A stretch of DNA of 64,000 nucleotides from Flammeovirgaceae bacterium UBA1842 (GTDB taxonomy: Bacteria > Bacteroidota > Bacteroidia > Cytophagales > Cyclobacteriaceae), in the NCBI GenBank assembly GCA_002338655.1, contig DDIU01000042.1, positions 7,224-71,223 of the forward strand, written 5' to 3'. The position numbers and the translations under genes were made by a program. Positions within the stretch are counted from its first letter, which is position 1, and every line of letters begins with the position of its first letter. Below, in pieces: positions 9,136 through 18,500 of the stretch. The notes under the pieces were generated by a model. The model was given only the letters and a program-made list of their open reading frames with translations, made no database searches and was not told the origin of the DNA.

Positions 9136-10380
9136 ATGAATTATAGAATTTGGTATAGTACCGAGCCGTTTGCCGATTTTATAATTGACCATACGGAATT
9201 AAAAAACAAAATTTTTGTGAAGAAAAAAATGTATGAGAGTGATGCTAACAATGCAAAAAACTTTCATACAATGCCTGACCATATTAAGAAAATTCTATAT
9301 CTTGACGCGCCTGATTTGATTGTTGAAATTGATCATGAACCGATTTTTTCTATTGAAGTTTCAACCGAAGCCGGTACTGGACACAATGTTTTTCAACGAT
9401 TTGCAAGATTAGCTGCTTCGGTTGAAAATAACGTTCCTTCTTTCTATATCTATCCTGAGGCAGTAATTATTCATAGAAAAAAAAGCGGAACTACTAAGTG
9501 GGATGAAATAAATGCACTCATATTCAAAGCGTTAGATCATGTTATGTCCATTTATAAAATACCTTCTTTATTTTATTATTTCCCATCTGATTTTAAAGCT
9601 CACAAGACAACCCCACTAAAGTCAAAAAATTTAAGAGACAAGGGGTTAATATTTGATAAGAGAAGAAAATACTCTGGTAGTCCAATCTATTCGGATACTG
9701 AAATGCAATATATGTTCAAAGCTATTGATGAAATAGTATCAATAAATGAAAAGAATGGAGTAATAAATGGTCGGGACAAACTACTGTCCAATAGGGTGAT
9801 TATAGATCGAACCGATCTTATGAAAAAAGAATTTGCCGACAAAAAAGGCCATTTTAATCTTTCTCCATTATCCGCAACTCTGATTATCCCAACAGCTTCT
9901 CTTTTAGTTTACCTCTCAAAATATGAAAAACGTGGATATAAGATTGGTGAATTACTTAATAGCCGAAAAGAAACTATTTTATATCAAGTCGATTCCAAAA
10001 CTTTTCGCTCTGATCCCTATTCAGGATGTATCGCGGCAATTGACTATTTGAGATGTCGTGAAGGTAAAACATTCGAAGAACGGAAATATAATCTTGTAAC
10101 AGTTTGGGGAAATTTGACATTTGACAAAAAATCTAAAAGATTATCTATCAGCACAAAATATGGAAGCTCTATTAAATCTCTAGAAAAATTAGTAAAAGGA
10201 AGCGAAAAGAAAAATATTTTGACAAAGGACTATGACAAGCTGAAAAACTATGAGATTCCCAGATATTTCATGCAAATGCGTTATGGTTCTACTTTTTCCA
10301 AAACAAAAGAAGTCAGGATTTTTTCATATTTCGCTGACGCAATATTATTTCCAGACGGTGCACTATGGAGAGATGCCTAA
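9136..10380 (+). CDS. Putative restriction endonuclease subunit (degenerate PD-(D/E)xK motif)
   Basis: Protein of 414 residues with no family I can name. Its ATG directly abuts the methyltransferase stop. Near the N-terminus APDLIVEID is followed by IFSIEVSTE, a hydrophobic-strand pattern like the PD-(D/E)xK nuclease core with D60 and E74. The usual lysine two residues after the glutamate is serine 76. The following helix (HNVFQRFARLAAS) fits the fold. The remainder is basic and mixed alpha/beta, with LSPLSATLIIPTASLLVYLSKY and TVWGNLTFDKKSKRL, and could hold DNA recognition. Context strongly suggests it is part of the restriction function. Whether it cuts alone or with the next gene product is open. 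Confidence 0.65.
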   Translation: MNYRIWYSTEPFADFIIDHTELKNKIFVKKKMYESDANNAKNFHTMPDHIKKILYLDAPDLIVEIDHEPIFSIEVSTEAGTGHNVFQRFARLAASVENNVPSFYIYPEAVIIHRKKSGTTKWDEINALIFKALDHVMSIYKIPSLFYYFPSDFKAHKTTPLKSKNLRDKGLIFDKRRKYSGSPIYSDTEMQYMFKAIDEIVSINEKNGVINGRDKLLSNRVIIDRTDLMKKEFADKKGHFNLSPLSATLIIPTASLLVYLSKYEKRGYKIGELLNSRKETILYQVDSKTFRSDPYSGCIAAIDYLRCREGKTFEERKYNLVTVWGNLTFDKKSKRLSISTKYGSSIKSLEKLVKGSEKKNILTKDYDKLKNYEIPRYFMQMRYGSTFSKTKEVRIFSYFADAILFPDGALWRDA

Positions 10381-10382
10381 AC

Positions 10383-10832
10383 ATGAGAGAAGAAAGAGTT
10401 ACTATAAATATTATAAACTGGCTCGAAGACAATGATTGGCTAATTGTCTGTTATGATTTTCCACAAAGTGGGACAGGGGTTCTACTTCACCCGAATGGTG
10501 ATAACAGAATTGAGAAAAATAAAGGTGGTATTATTCCAGATATAATTGCTGTTAAAGACAATATTGCCTTATTCTTTGAAAATAAAGATAGATTTTACCA
10601 ACCAGATTTTGACAAATTGTTCGAAATAAAAACTAAGAATAATTTTTCTAACTCTTTAAATCAACTATTAAGTGAATTTAGTATAAGTAAAATTGTTTAT
10701 GGAATAGGAATACCATACGTGGGCAAATATCTTGAAAAATCAAAAACACAATTAGATAAGGTAGATTTTCTCATAACTACGAATGAAAATAAAAATGTAG
10801 AAATCCATTACGATATTGAGAAAGTATTTTAA
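10383..10832 (+). CDS. Small PD-(D/E)xK nuclease-like protein of the restriction island
   Basis: Protein of 149 residues (ATG at 10383). A start at 10365 would add six residues and overlap the previous gene by 16 bases. The canonical nuclease signature is present: GGIIPDIIAVKDNIALFFENK with D53, E66 and K68, followed by DRFYQPDFDKLFEI. An N-terminal helix (VTINIINWLEDNDW) precedes it. No family name is recognised. The gene follows the 414-residue protein by two bases and ends the operon. It may be the catalytic partner of that protein in a two-subunit restriction enzyme, or a separate nuclease. Confidence 0.7.
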   Translation: MREERVTINIINWLEDNDWLIVCYDFPQSGTGVLLHPNGDNRIEKNKGGIIPDIIAVKDNIALFFENKDRFYQPDFDKLFEIKTKNNFSNSLNQLLSEFSISKIVYGIGIPYVGKYLEKSKTQLDKVDFLITTNENKNVEIHYDIEKVF

Positions 10833-10913
10833 TGCAGAAGTAAATTTCATTCACATTACAACCTTTGCTCAAGGGAATAGTAATTGTAATCCCTAGCTGT
10901 TTACAAGCATTAT

Positions 10914-12065
10914 TTACTTAAATTCCTCCATCAATTCTTCTACCGACTTCGTCTTATTAAAATAGGAGACCATTTTTAACATCACAGCATCTACTAGCGT
11001 ATCCGGACAGCTTGCCCCACTTGTTAAAATCACTTTAGTAGGCTCATTGTCGGGCAACCAGCCCTCTGAAATCAGCTTCCTTTTATTATTGTAATCGTAA
11101 TGATGAATCTCTGTATTAGAAATAATTTCCTTATCGGAATTGATAAAATAAGTAGGGAATTTACGTTCGCACAATTCAACAATATGTGAAGTGTTGGAAC
11201 TGTTGTAACCGCCTACCACTACGGCTATATCGGCATCCATTTCCAATAGGCCATAGGTAGAGTCCTGATTGTCGTTGGTAGCATAGCACAACGTATCGCG
11301 GGTATCAGCAAAATGATCCTTTAGTTCGTCATTGCCATATATTTCAATCATCGTTTGTTTTACGAAGTCTGCAATTTCCTGAGTTTCCGTTGCCAACATG
11401 GTGGTCTGATTAACCACTCCCACTTTTGTTAAATGCTTTGCCGGATCAAAACCTTCAGAGTACCTACCTTCAAATAGTGAATAAAAATCATCCTTGGAAA
11501 TTTCACCCTTCATCACCTTTGTCAGTTGTACTGTTTCTTCAAGGTTCCTCACTATTACCGAAGGTGCCGTTTGGTTGCTATGCGAGAAAGTGGCCCGGGT
11601 CTCTTCGTGATTATGCTTACCATGGATAATAATGGTATGGTTATCCTGGCCCAATTTCTCTGACCGTTTCCACACCTTCTCCACAAATGGGCAAGTGGTA
11701 TTGTACTGTTGTACCTGAATCCCAATCTCAGTCAATTTATTCTCTATATCGATGGTAGTTCCAAAAGCAGGGATGATTACTATATCATCAGCGTTTAATT
11801 CTTTCCAGTCTATAAACTGGGTGCCATCCGTATCCATGATAAACTTAATCCCCCGTGATTGTAGATCACGGTTTACTTCCTGATTGTGGATCATCTGGCT
11901 GAGCAGGAAAACCCTCTTATCAGGATTCTCTTCAAGAGCCCTATAGCTTATTTCAATGGCATTTTCCACCCCATAACAAAACCCAAAATGTCTGGCGATG
12001 TAAAACTGTATCGGCCCAAAGTCAATTAGCGTAGGGCTGAAATCTTGTTTACGTGGATCAGTCAC
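10914..12065 (-). CDS. ispH: 4-hydroxy-3-methylbut-2-enyl diphosphate reductase
   Basis: IspH (LytB) catalyses the last step of the MEP isoprenoid pathway, reducing HMBPP to IPP and DMAPP with a [4Fe-4S] cluster. The three cluster cysteines are visible: C30 in HFGFCYGVENAIE, C125 in NTTCPFVEKVWK and C353 in SGASCPDTLVDAV. At 383 residues it belongs to the longer form seen in cyanobacteria, plants and some Bacteroidota rather than the short proteobacterial type near 310. A TAAATTTG element about 110 bases upstream on the minus strand is a candidate -7 box, without a well-placed TTTG. It is convergent with the restriction operon; a weak inverted repeat near 10872-10894 separates them. Confidence 0.95.
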   Translation of the reverse strand: MTDPRKQDFSPTLIDFGPIQFYIARHFGFCYGVENAIEISYRALEENPDKRVFLLSQMIHNQEVNRDLQSRGIKFIMDTDGTQFIDWKELNADDIVIIPAFGTTIDIENKLTEIGIQVQQYNTTCPFVEKVWKRSEKLGQDNHTIIIHGKHNHEETRATFSHSNQTAPSVIVRNLEETVQLTKVMKGEISKDDFYSLFEGRYSEGFDPAKHLTKVGVVNQTTMLATETQEIADFVKQTMIEIYGNDELKDHFADTRDTLCYATNDNQDSTYGLLEMDADIAVVVGGYNSSNTSHIVELCERKFPTYFINSDKEIISNTEIHHYDYNNKRKLISEGWLPDNEPTKVILTSGASCPDTLVDAVMLKMVSYFNKTKSVEELMEEFK

Positions 12066-12221
12066 TCTACGGGATTCCTTGATTTGGCCTGTAATAGATG
12101 ACCGATAGTAAGCGGGAATGTCAAATTTTTTGATTGCACTGATTGTTTGGTACAGTACAAATTTAAGGATTTGTTTAGCAATAGGCTCGATATTCGGGAG
12201 GATAACGGTATTAAAACACTG

Positions 12222-12242
12222 GCGTCCTAGTAAAAAGGACGC
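12222..12242. terminator. Short GC-rich hairpin between ispH and the structured RNA
   Basis: GCGTCCT (12222-12228) and AGGACGC (12236-12242) make a perfect 7-bp stem with a 7-base loop. On the minus strand it is followed by CAGTGTTTT. It could be a back-up terminator for minus-strand transcription coming from the structured-RNA region, or a leader hairpin upstream of ispH. Confidence 0.35.
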
Positions 12243-12315
12243 TTAATCGAAGTTTTGTCTCGCATTTGCCCTTAAATCCCCTTAGTGGGACTTTTCAGCA
12301 CCTGCCAACCCGCAG

Positions 12316-12797
12316 GGATAAAAACAAAATAGGGATTCTTCTTGACGAAAAATCCCTATTTCACTTTCGATAACCGTAGCTATCTCAGTGACCAAGTTAC
12401 AGTTATCTGGCTTTGGCAACGGCTCACATCGAAATGTGAAATCTGCTTCTGGCGTTTGAGTAGTTTCTCAAATAATACCACTCCCTTAAGGTGATACGAG
12501 TCGAAATATTCTTTTGCAACCTTAGTTGTTTCAGACAGTTGACCTAAGCCTCTGTCCTTTCGAGCTATTAAGACTCATCCAATCTTTGTTATCAACTTCA
12601 GCAAGCTGTCATTGAGTAACAAATTTCAAACTATTCTATGATATGATGACCCTGTGACTTTAGTCATTTCAGATTCTAAACCGGAGTCTAAATCCCTTGT
12701 ACAACACATCGCAAAACAAACTTTACTGACCTAACACTCTTTTGTGTCTGCCGAGAGTATCTCTCACTTGGTGAATCTAAGGTCTCTATTATTTTTG
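12316..12797 (-). ncRNA. Candidate structured non-coding RNA, about 480 nt, family unknown
   Basis: The gap between ispH and the permease gene has no convincing reading frame on either strand. On the minus strand it is dense in hairpins: GAGAG-AUA-CUCUC, ACAC-AAAAGA-GUGU, UGAC-UAAA-GUCA, GACAG...CUGUC, CAAC-UAAG-GUUG, UUUGAG-AAACUA-CUCAAA, UCACAU-UUCG-AUGUGA (a UUCG loop) and GAUAAC...GUUAUC. The series runs straight into an 11-bp intrinsic terminator. A promoter-like pair (TTG at 12831-12833, 19 bases, ATTGTTTG at 12804-12811) would start transcription near 12797. Signature sequences of RNase P RNA, tmRNA and SRP RNA were looked for and not found. The 5' end is an inference; the terminator end is firmer. 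Confidence 0.5.
12327..12361 (-). terminator. Strong intrinsic terminator ending the structured RNA
   Basis: AAATAGGGATT (12327-12337 on plus) and AATCCCTATTT (12351-12361) form a perfect 11-bp stem with a 13-base loop. Read on the minus strand the stem is followed by TGTTTTTATC, a U-rich tail. The plus-strand side is not T-rich, so the direction is minus. It lies about 260 bases before the ispH start, so it must end a transcript other than ispH. Confidence 0.75.
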
Positions 12798-12823
12798 CAT
12801 TTACAAACAATTTAGGGGTGATG

Positions 12824-12909
12824 TTTCCCACAACTTTTGCACAAAAAATATTGCCTAAAAGCAGGCGTTTTTCCACAGGATTCTATTGATAATCACGAGG
12901 TTATCCACA
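12824..12909 (+). other. Cluster of three DnaA-box-like sites
   Basis: TTTCCCACA (12824-12832), TTTTCCACA (12869-12877) and TTATCCACA (12901-12909) occur within 86 bases in the same orientation. The third is the perfect consensus and the others are close variants. They sit in non-coding DNA beside an AT-rich stretch (about 12910-13130). Single perfect matches also occur by chance inside genes in this window (36785, 49511), so only the clustering is notable. Confidence 0.35.
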
Positions 12910-12981
12910 ATACCTGCTTGATTTCAATTTTGCGTATGATCCATAGAAATTTTGTAGCTTCATTTTTAATTTGTGCTGATA

Positions 12982-13011
12982 TGAAACAATTTACTGTTTC
13001 ATAATGGAACA
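12982..13011. promoter_or_regulatory. Triple half-site operator-like element upstream of permease gene
   Basis: TGAAACA (12982-12988) and TGTTTCA (12995-13001) form a perfect inverted repeat with a 6-base spacer. A near-copy TGGAACA follows at 13005-13011. The array is about 120 bases before the MacB/FtsX-like permease start and looks like a binding site for a dimeric repressor. Confidence 0.4.
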
Positions 13012-13132
13012 GTATGAGACATCTATTTATGATAATACTCCCTTAACGCACAATAAAAGCATAGTTAATATAATGGCATAGTTTGGGGTTGTATCCAGAA
13101 AAACTTACAAATAGGAGCTACTATTCAATAAC

Positions 13133-15499
13133 ATGTTCAAGAATTATCTAAAAACTGCCTTACGCACAATAGCAAGAAATAGGGTCTTTGCCTTAATCAA
13201 TATCTTTGGATTGGCTTTTGGCATTGCCTGTTTTGCCTTTATTTCATTCTGGGTATGGGATGAATTGCGGATTGACCATTTCCATGAAAATGGAAAAAAT
13301 ATCTATCAAATGTATGGGGAGGTAAATCGAAATGGGGAGAGTACGATCAGGCAGTACGTTCCATCGGCCATGGTAGAACCCATTTTGACAAGTCTGCCCG
13401 AAGTGGAGGCTATTACCCGTGTTTTCCCCTCAGAAGCAGTATTTGGAAAAGGCGATAGCAAGTTTTCAGAAAAAGGCATCTATGCTGACTCCTCCTTTCT
13501 TAACATTTTTAGTTTTCCGCTCAAAGAAGGAAGTATTTCAGATATGTTCAGTCAAACCAACGCGGTAATTATCTCTTCAAAGCTGGCAGAAAAGTATTTC
13601 CCTGATGAAATGGCACTCGGAAAGCAAATTGATATTATACAAAACCAGAAGCAAAGCTATGTTGTAGCTGGGGTTCTGGAAGACCTCCCGGACTACTCTT
13701 CACTCAAATTCGACTACATATTGTCTTATGACAATTTTGAAAAAACCTTTCGTCCATGGTGGGGGAAGGAAAACAAAAACTCCTTTACAAATTTCAATGT
13801 CACCGTCTATGCTCAATTGCAGGCTGGTGTTGAGCCGGAAGTATTTGATCAAAAATTAAACAGGCTTTTTGACAATTACCTAGAAGACAAAGGTGATCAG
13901 GCCTTATTTGTTTACCCTTTTTCAGAAGTCTATTTACATTCCGACTTTTCTAATGGCCGGATTCCCACAGGAAAAATCACCTACGTTAAACTACTCTTTG
14001 TTATAGCACTGATCGTATTGCTTATTGCCTGTATTAATTTCATTAATCTTTCTACCGCCATGGCCAACAAAAGAGCCAAAGAGGTAGGGCTAAGAAAAAC
14101 TATTGGCGCACAAAGACGGCAAATAATATTGCAGTTCCTTATCGAATCGATAGGTATCTCATTGGTGGCATTGGTAGTGGCAATTGCCTCTGTAGAAATG
14201 CTCATGCCTGCCTTCAATTTGTTAACACAAAAGTCAATCGAAGTTCCTTTTAGTTCAATCTCATTTATTCTTTTGCTTGCCACTTCAGGAATCACCCTTG
14301 GTTTATTAGCGGGGGTTTATCCCGCTTATCTTCTATCTTCCTTTAAGATTTCAAAAACCTTGAAAAATAATAGCTCAACAGCCGGACTCGGTGGGTTTAG
14401 AAAGGTCTTGGTAACCATTCAATTTACGCTGTCAATTATTTTCATTGTGTTTACCATTGTAGTATTTCATCAAATAGATTTCATCAAAAACAAAGAACTA
14501 GGGATAAGAAAAAATAACATCATTGTACATCCTCTGCACGGTATTAAGGGTAAGCAAAGTGTGTATAAAAAGGAGTTGTTGGACCTACCCGGCATACAGT
14601 CTGTTTGCTTTACTGAGCAAGATCCGTTTTCCACATCAAATGCCAATGCTGGAGTATCCTGGCAAGGGAAACACGATAATGCTGCGATACTCTTTAATGT
14701 TATTCAAGTAGATGAAGATTTTCTAAACACATTTGAACTTAAACTTATTGATGGAAAGGGGTTTTCTGAAAATGATGGAAGGGGCGTAAATGAATTCATA
14801 ATAAATGAAGAAGCCGCTAAGGCCATGATGATTGATAACCCAGTGGGGATGGACTTAACAGTATGGGGATACAATGGAAGGGTTATTGGCGAGATAAGCA
14901 ATTACCATCACCGATCTTTATCACAAAGTATTGGGCCAGTGGTTATTGTTTGCAATCCAAAAGCCACCTTTAATGCCTATATAAGTTTTGATAATACTGC
15001 CAAGCAAGAGGTAATTGCAGCGGTACAATCGATTTACAAAAAGTATGAACAGGATTATATATTCGATTATACATTTGTAGATGATCAATACCAAAAAAAT
15101 TATGGGGACATAGAAATAGTGGGCAAATTGAGTAGTGTTTTTGCCTTTGCTGCTATACTTATTTCCTGTCTGGGTTTGTTTGGGCTCTCCGCGTTTATCA
15201 CGGAGCAAAAATTAAAAGAAACGGGTATAAGAAAAGTATTAGGCGCAACAGAACTGGGCTTATTGTACCTATTTTCTTCAGGCTTTATCCGCCTGGTGGT
15301 ATTATCGTTTTTAATTGCAGCGCCCATAGCATGGTTCAGTGCTAACCACTGGCTAGAGGGTTTTGCCTATCACATTTCTATCGGAGTGGCACCATTTGCA
15401 ATTGCCGGGGTTTCAGCGGTATTAATCGCATTGTTTACCGTTACCTATAATACCTTAAGGGCCGCACGCACAAACCCTGTAAATGTATTAAAGGAATAG
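13133..15499 (+). CDS. MacB/FtsX-like ABC transporter permease
   Basis: Membrane protein of 788 residues typical of the large FtsX-domain permeases that are abundant in Bacteroidota. An N-terminal membrane helix (about 18-40) is followed by a periplasmic MacB-type core domain (about 60-270) and an FtsX domain with three helices (about 280-420). A second periplasmic domain and a C-terminal FtsX domain (about 670-780, with LKETGIRKVLGA) follow. The repeated motif KEVGLRKTIGA / KETGIRKVLGA is characteristic. No ATPase gene is adjacent, so a MacB-type ATP-binding protein must be supplied elsewhere. The product exported is unknown. Start ATG at 13133 gives the standard FKNYLKTALRTIARN beginning. 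Confidence 0.93.
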   Translation: MFKNYLKTALRTIARNRVFALINIFGLAFGIACFAFISFWVWDELRIDHFHENGKNIYQMYGEVNRNGESTIRQYVPSAMVEPILTSLPEVEAITRVFPSEAVFGKGDSKFSEKGIYADSSFLNIFSFPLKEGSISDMFSQTNAVIISSKLAEKYFPDEMALGKQIDIIQNQKQSYVVAGVLEDLPDYSSLKFDYILSYDNFEKTFRPWWGKENKNSFTNFNVTVYAQLQAGVEPEVFDQKLNRLFDNYLEDKGDQALFVYPFSEVYLHSDFSNGRIPTGKITYVKLLFVIALIVLLIACINFINLSTAMANKRAKEVGLRKTIGAQRRQIILQFLIESIGISLVALVVAIASVEMLMPAFNLLTQKSIEVPFSSISFILLLATSGITLGLLAGVYPAYLLSSFKISKTLKNNSSTAGLGGFRKVLVTIQFTLSIIFIVFTIVVFHQIDFIKNKELGIRKNNIIVHPLHGIKGKQSVYKKELLDLPGIQSVCFTEQDPFSTSNANAGVSWQGKHDNAAILFNVIQVDEDFLNTFELKLIDGKGFSENDGRGVNEFIINEEAAKAMMIDNPVGMDLTVWGYNGRVIGEISNYHHRSLSQSIGPVVIVCNPKATFNAYISFDNTAKQEVIAAVQSIYKKYEQDYIFDYTFVDDQYQKNYGDIEIVGKLSSVFAFAAILISCLGLFGLSAFITEQKLKETGIRKVLGATELGLLYLFSSGFIRLVVLSFLIAAPIAWFSANHWLEGFAYHISIGVAPFAIAGVSAVLIALFTVTYNTLRAARTNPVNVLKE

Positions 15500-15537
15500 G
15501 AATAAATTGAAAGATCGCTCTGCATTCAAAGCCAATT

Positions 15538-15575
15538 TGTATGAGAAGTTCTGTTTAATTAGAACTTCTCATACA
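15538..15575. terminator. Bidirectional terminator hairpin between convergent genes
   Basis: TGTATGAGAAGTTCT (15538-15552) and its exact complement at 15561-15575 form a perfect 15-bp stem with an 8-base loop. It lies between the 3' ends of the permease gene and the large secreted-protein gene. T-runs next to it are short, but the stem is long enough to stop transcription from both sides. Confidence 0.7.
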
Positions 15576-15585
15576 TCAAGAAGGC

Positions 15586-18500
15586 CTATTTAATAACCAT
15601 TCTTTTTACAACAGATGTTTTGGCATCTTTTAGCTTTACAAAATACACTCCGGCTGGAAGTCCGGCCAAATTAATTTTGGTATGTGCTTTTACCCCATTG
15701 TGCTGAATTTCTTTGCGGTGTCTTATTTTACCATTAATATCTATGACTTCTAATTGTACATTCCCATTAAAAGCATTGTTGATAACCAGATTGATTTCTT
15801 CACTTGCTGGATTGGGGTATAGATAAATACCAGACTCGCTGTCATTGTCATCTAAAGCCAGAACCAACTCCTCGCCATCACAATTGTCATCAATATCATT
15901 GTTTACAATCTCTAAAGCATCCGGGTTGACAGCAGGGTTGTTATCATCACAGTCATCTGCCAATAGGAATCCGTCCTGATCAATATCATCATCTGGAGTG
16001 CTTTCATCACAGTCGTCATCAATGCCATTATAAGGTATCTCAGTAGCTCCTGGATTAATATCTGCATTAGTGTCATCACAATCAACACTAATATCATAGC
16101 CATCACCATCTTCATCTACACCTTGAATAAACAAGTTTTCAATAGCCCAACCCCAGCCATTTGATAAAGCATCAGAATATAACCTGAACCTAATTAAAAC
16201 CACATCCCCTGAGACAAATGTATCTTTCATGTCTATCGTTCTTGTCACATACAAATTACTTGTCGCGGTTGTGGAGCTTCCATTCCATGAAGCATTTGCA
16301 TCCGAATCGTAACCATCCAAAAGTGGGGTCCAGTTCACACCATCTTTGGAACCTTCGACTATTACGTAATCCCAAAATTCCGCATCTCCAAATACCGTTC
16401 CGGCTGTTCCTTCCTCTACTTGAACAATCTCATCAAACGTTATAGTAGCGTTTTGTTCAGCTACAATTATCGGTATGTTTAGCTGGGCTATTAAATTAAC
16501 AGAAGATATTCCCAGTTCGTCTCCTGTTGGGTATGGATGTAATGTGTTCAGCGCCCTAGTAAATCCCGAACCTGATGCTGTATTAATCTCCCACCTCTCA
16601 TCAAGGTTAAAGTCTGAATCCATGGTATTATCTTCAAAGTCCGATACATAAGATGCAGTTGCGGATATCACATCGGTCATCTCTATTTCTACATTTGCCG
16701 ATTTGTATTCTACACCATCTTTAAATCCAGATACATGCACTACATAATTCCCTGCCTGTGCCACTGTGAATTCAACCTCTTGTGACTCTAGGTTTGAATT
16801 TCCAGCAACATTTTCAACTATCTCATCATTTGCAACAATATCCGCGCTGTCATAATTTGCTCGTAAGGTGTAGCTCAAATTAATAGATAATTCTGTCAGT
16901 GACTTACCAATTTTGTCTAAAGTAGGCACTAGAGTTACTGCTGGAGCTGTGAATCCAGCTAATTCAGCTATGTCTGCTGTCCAAATGCCACGTCCATGTG
17001 TGGCTATTATTACTTGGCCATCCTTTATTTTAAAATCCCATATAGTAACAGATGGAAATTCATTAATAATCTGCCAATTAGCACCTCCATCTACTGTTTC
17101 AAATAATCCAATCTCTGTTCCTGCCCAAAGTACATTGGGGTCATACGGCATCGCCTGAAGAGCAAACGTGGCTACATTGGGAAACCCCACACTGGTACTG
17201 CCTGTACTAAATCCTGAAATATCTTCCCAAGTCTGACCTAAGTCATCAGTTCTTAACACTTTAGGTGAATCTGATACAGAAAATACGGCAAACGCGGTAC
17301 TGTCTTCGGTTGGGTGCGAATAAATACCGGTACATAACCCAATATTGGCAAAATTAGGTACTGCATTGAATGATTCCCCACCGTCAGTGGAGACAAACAA
17401 ATTACCATTACTATCCATCCGTCCTCCAGCCCAAACAATTCTCGGATCTGCTTTGGAAACTTCTACATCCGTTCCACTCCAAAAACCCCAACCTGTTCCT
17501 ATTGGGATTTCCTTCCAGTTTTTACCGAAATCGGTACTTTTGAATACTCCCGAACTTTCAACAGCAAATAAGACATCCGGATCTTGGTAGGCACTGGAGA
17601 GCCTAGAAACAAATAGTCCGTTTCCTGTTAAACCATTGGTGGCATCATATTGAGTTGCCCCACCATCTTCAGTAGCAGCAAAACCATTAAATTGTGAACC
17701 GCCAATGAATTTAAGAGGGTCTGTATAATGAGCTACCACTTCAAATCCATCACCGCCTCTAAAGAAGTCATACTCTGAAGTGCTTGATGCTGTTTCTCCT
17801 TGTGCTGATAACCAAGTACCATTGTCTTGTGCTCCACCTCCATATCGCTCCACACCGGCTACTTTATCAGCCCCATAAAACTGTGTGGTATTATATTTTG
17901 CCCCCGACCAAATCCAGTCACCATTTGCTGTTCCAGGATCTGCACTTTCTTTACTTGCGTAAATACCCCCATCATTGCCGAGCAAAATTTTAAATTTATT
18001 ATTTGCCTCATCAGTAATTATTGGTGTTAAAAAATGTTGATCTGGATGAACACTACTGTTTTTTCCTCCAAAAGCATTATATACATCTGCAACGATGGTC
18101 AAATCACTACCTAGGCCATTTGAAGTATCTAGACTAGGGTTTAATTGTATTTGAAATACACCAACGCCTCCAAAATAAACCTTATCATCATTGAATGGAT
18201 GTACCATTACAGTATTATCATACCACCCTTGTCCGCCAAGGAAATTCACATTATTACCTGAATTCTTAACAAGTACAATTTCCCAATTACTACCTCCATC
18301 AGTAGTAAGGTATAAATTTGAAACATCACCAGAAAATGGGGTAGAGCCATAAACTTTATCGGGATCACTAAAAGAAACTCCCAGTTCAATTCTACCTGTT
18401 ACGTTTAAGCCATTGCTGGCATCAGTCCAGCTTACTCCCGCGTCAGTAGATTTTATCACGCCAAGTCCATTTCCTATTGCCGCATATTGGGTGCTAAAAT

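Noticed and set aside
12310..12800. Possible RNase P RNA, tmRNA or SRP RNA
   Set aside because: The GGAAAGUCCG core of RNase P, the tRNA-like end of tmRNA and the GGAAGCAGC-type SRP loop are all missing.
12688..12876. Minus-strand reading frame of 62 codons in the ispH to permease gap
   Set aside because: Its composition is not protein-like, it overlaps the hairpins and the promoter of the candidate RNA, and no domain or signal is visible.
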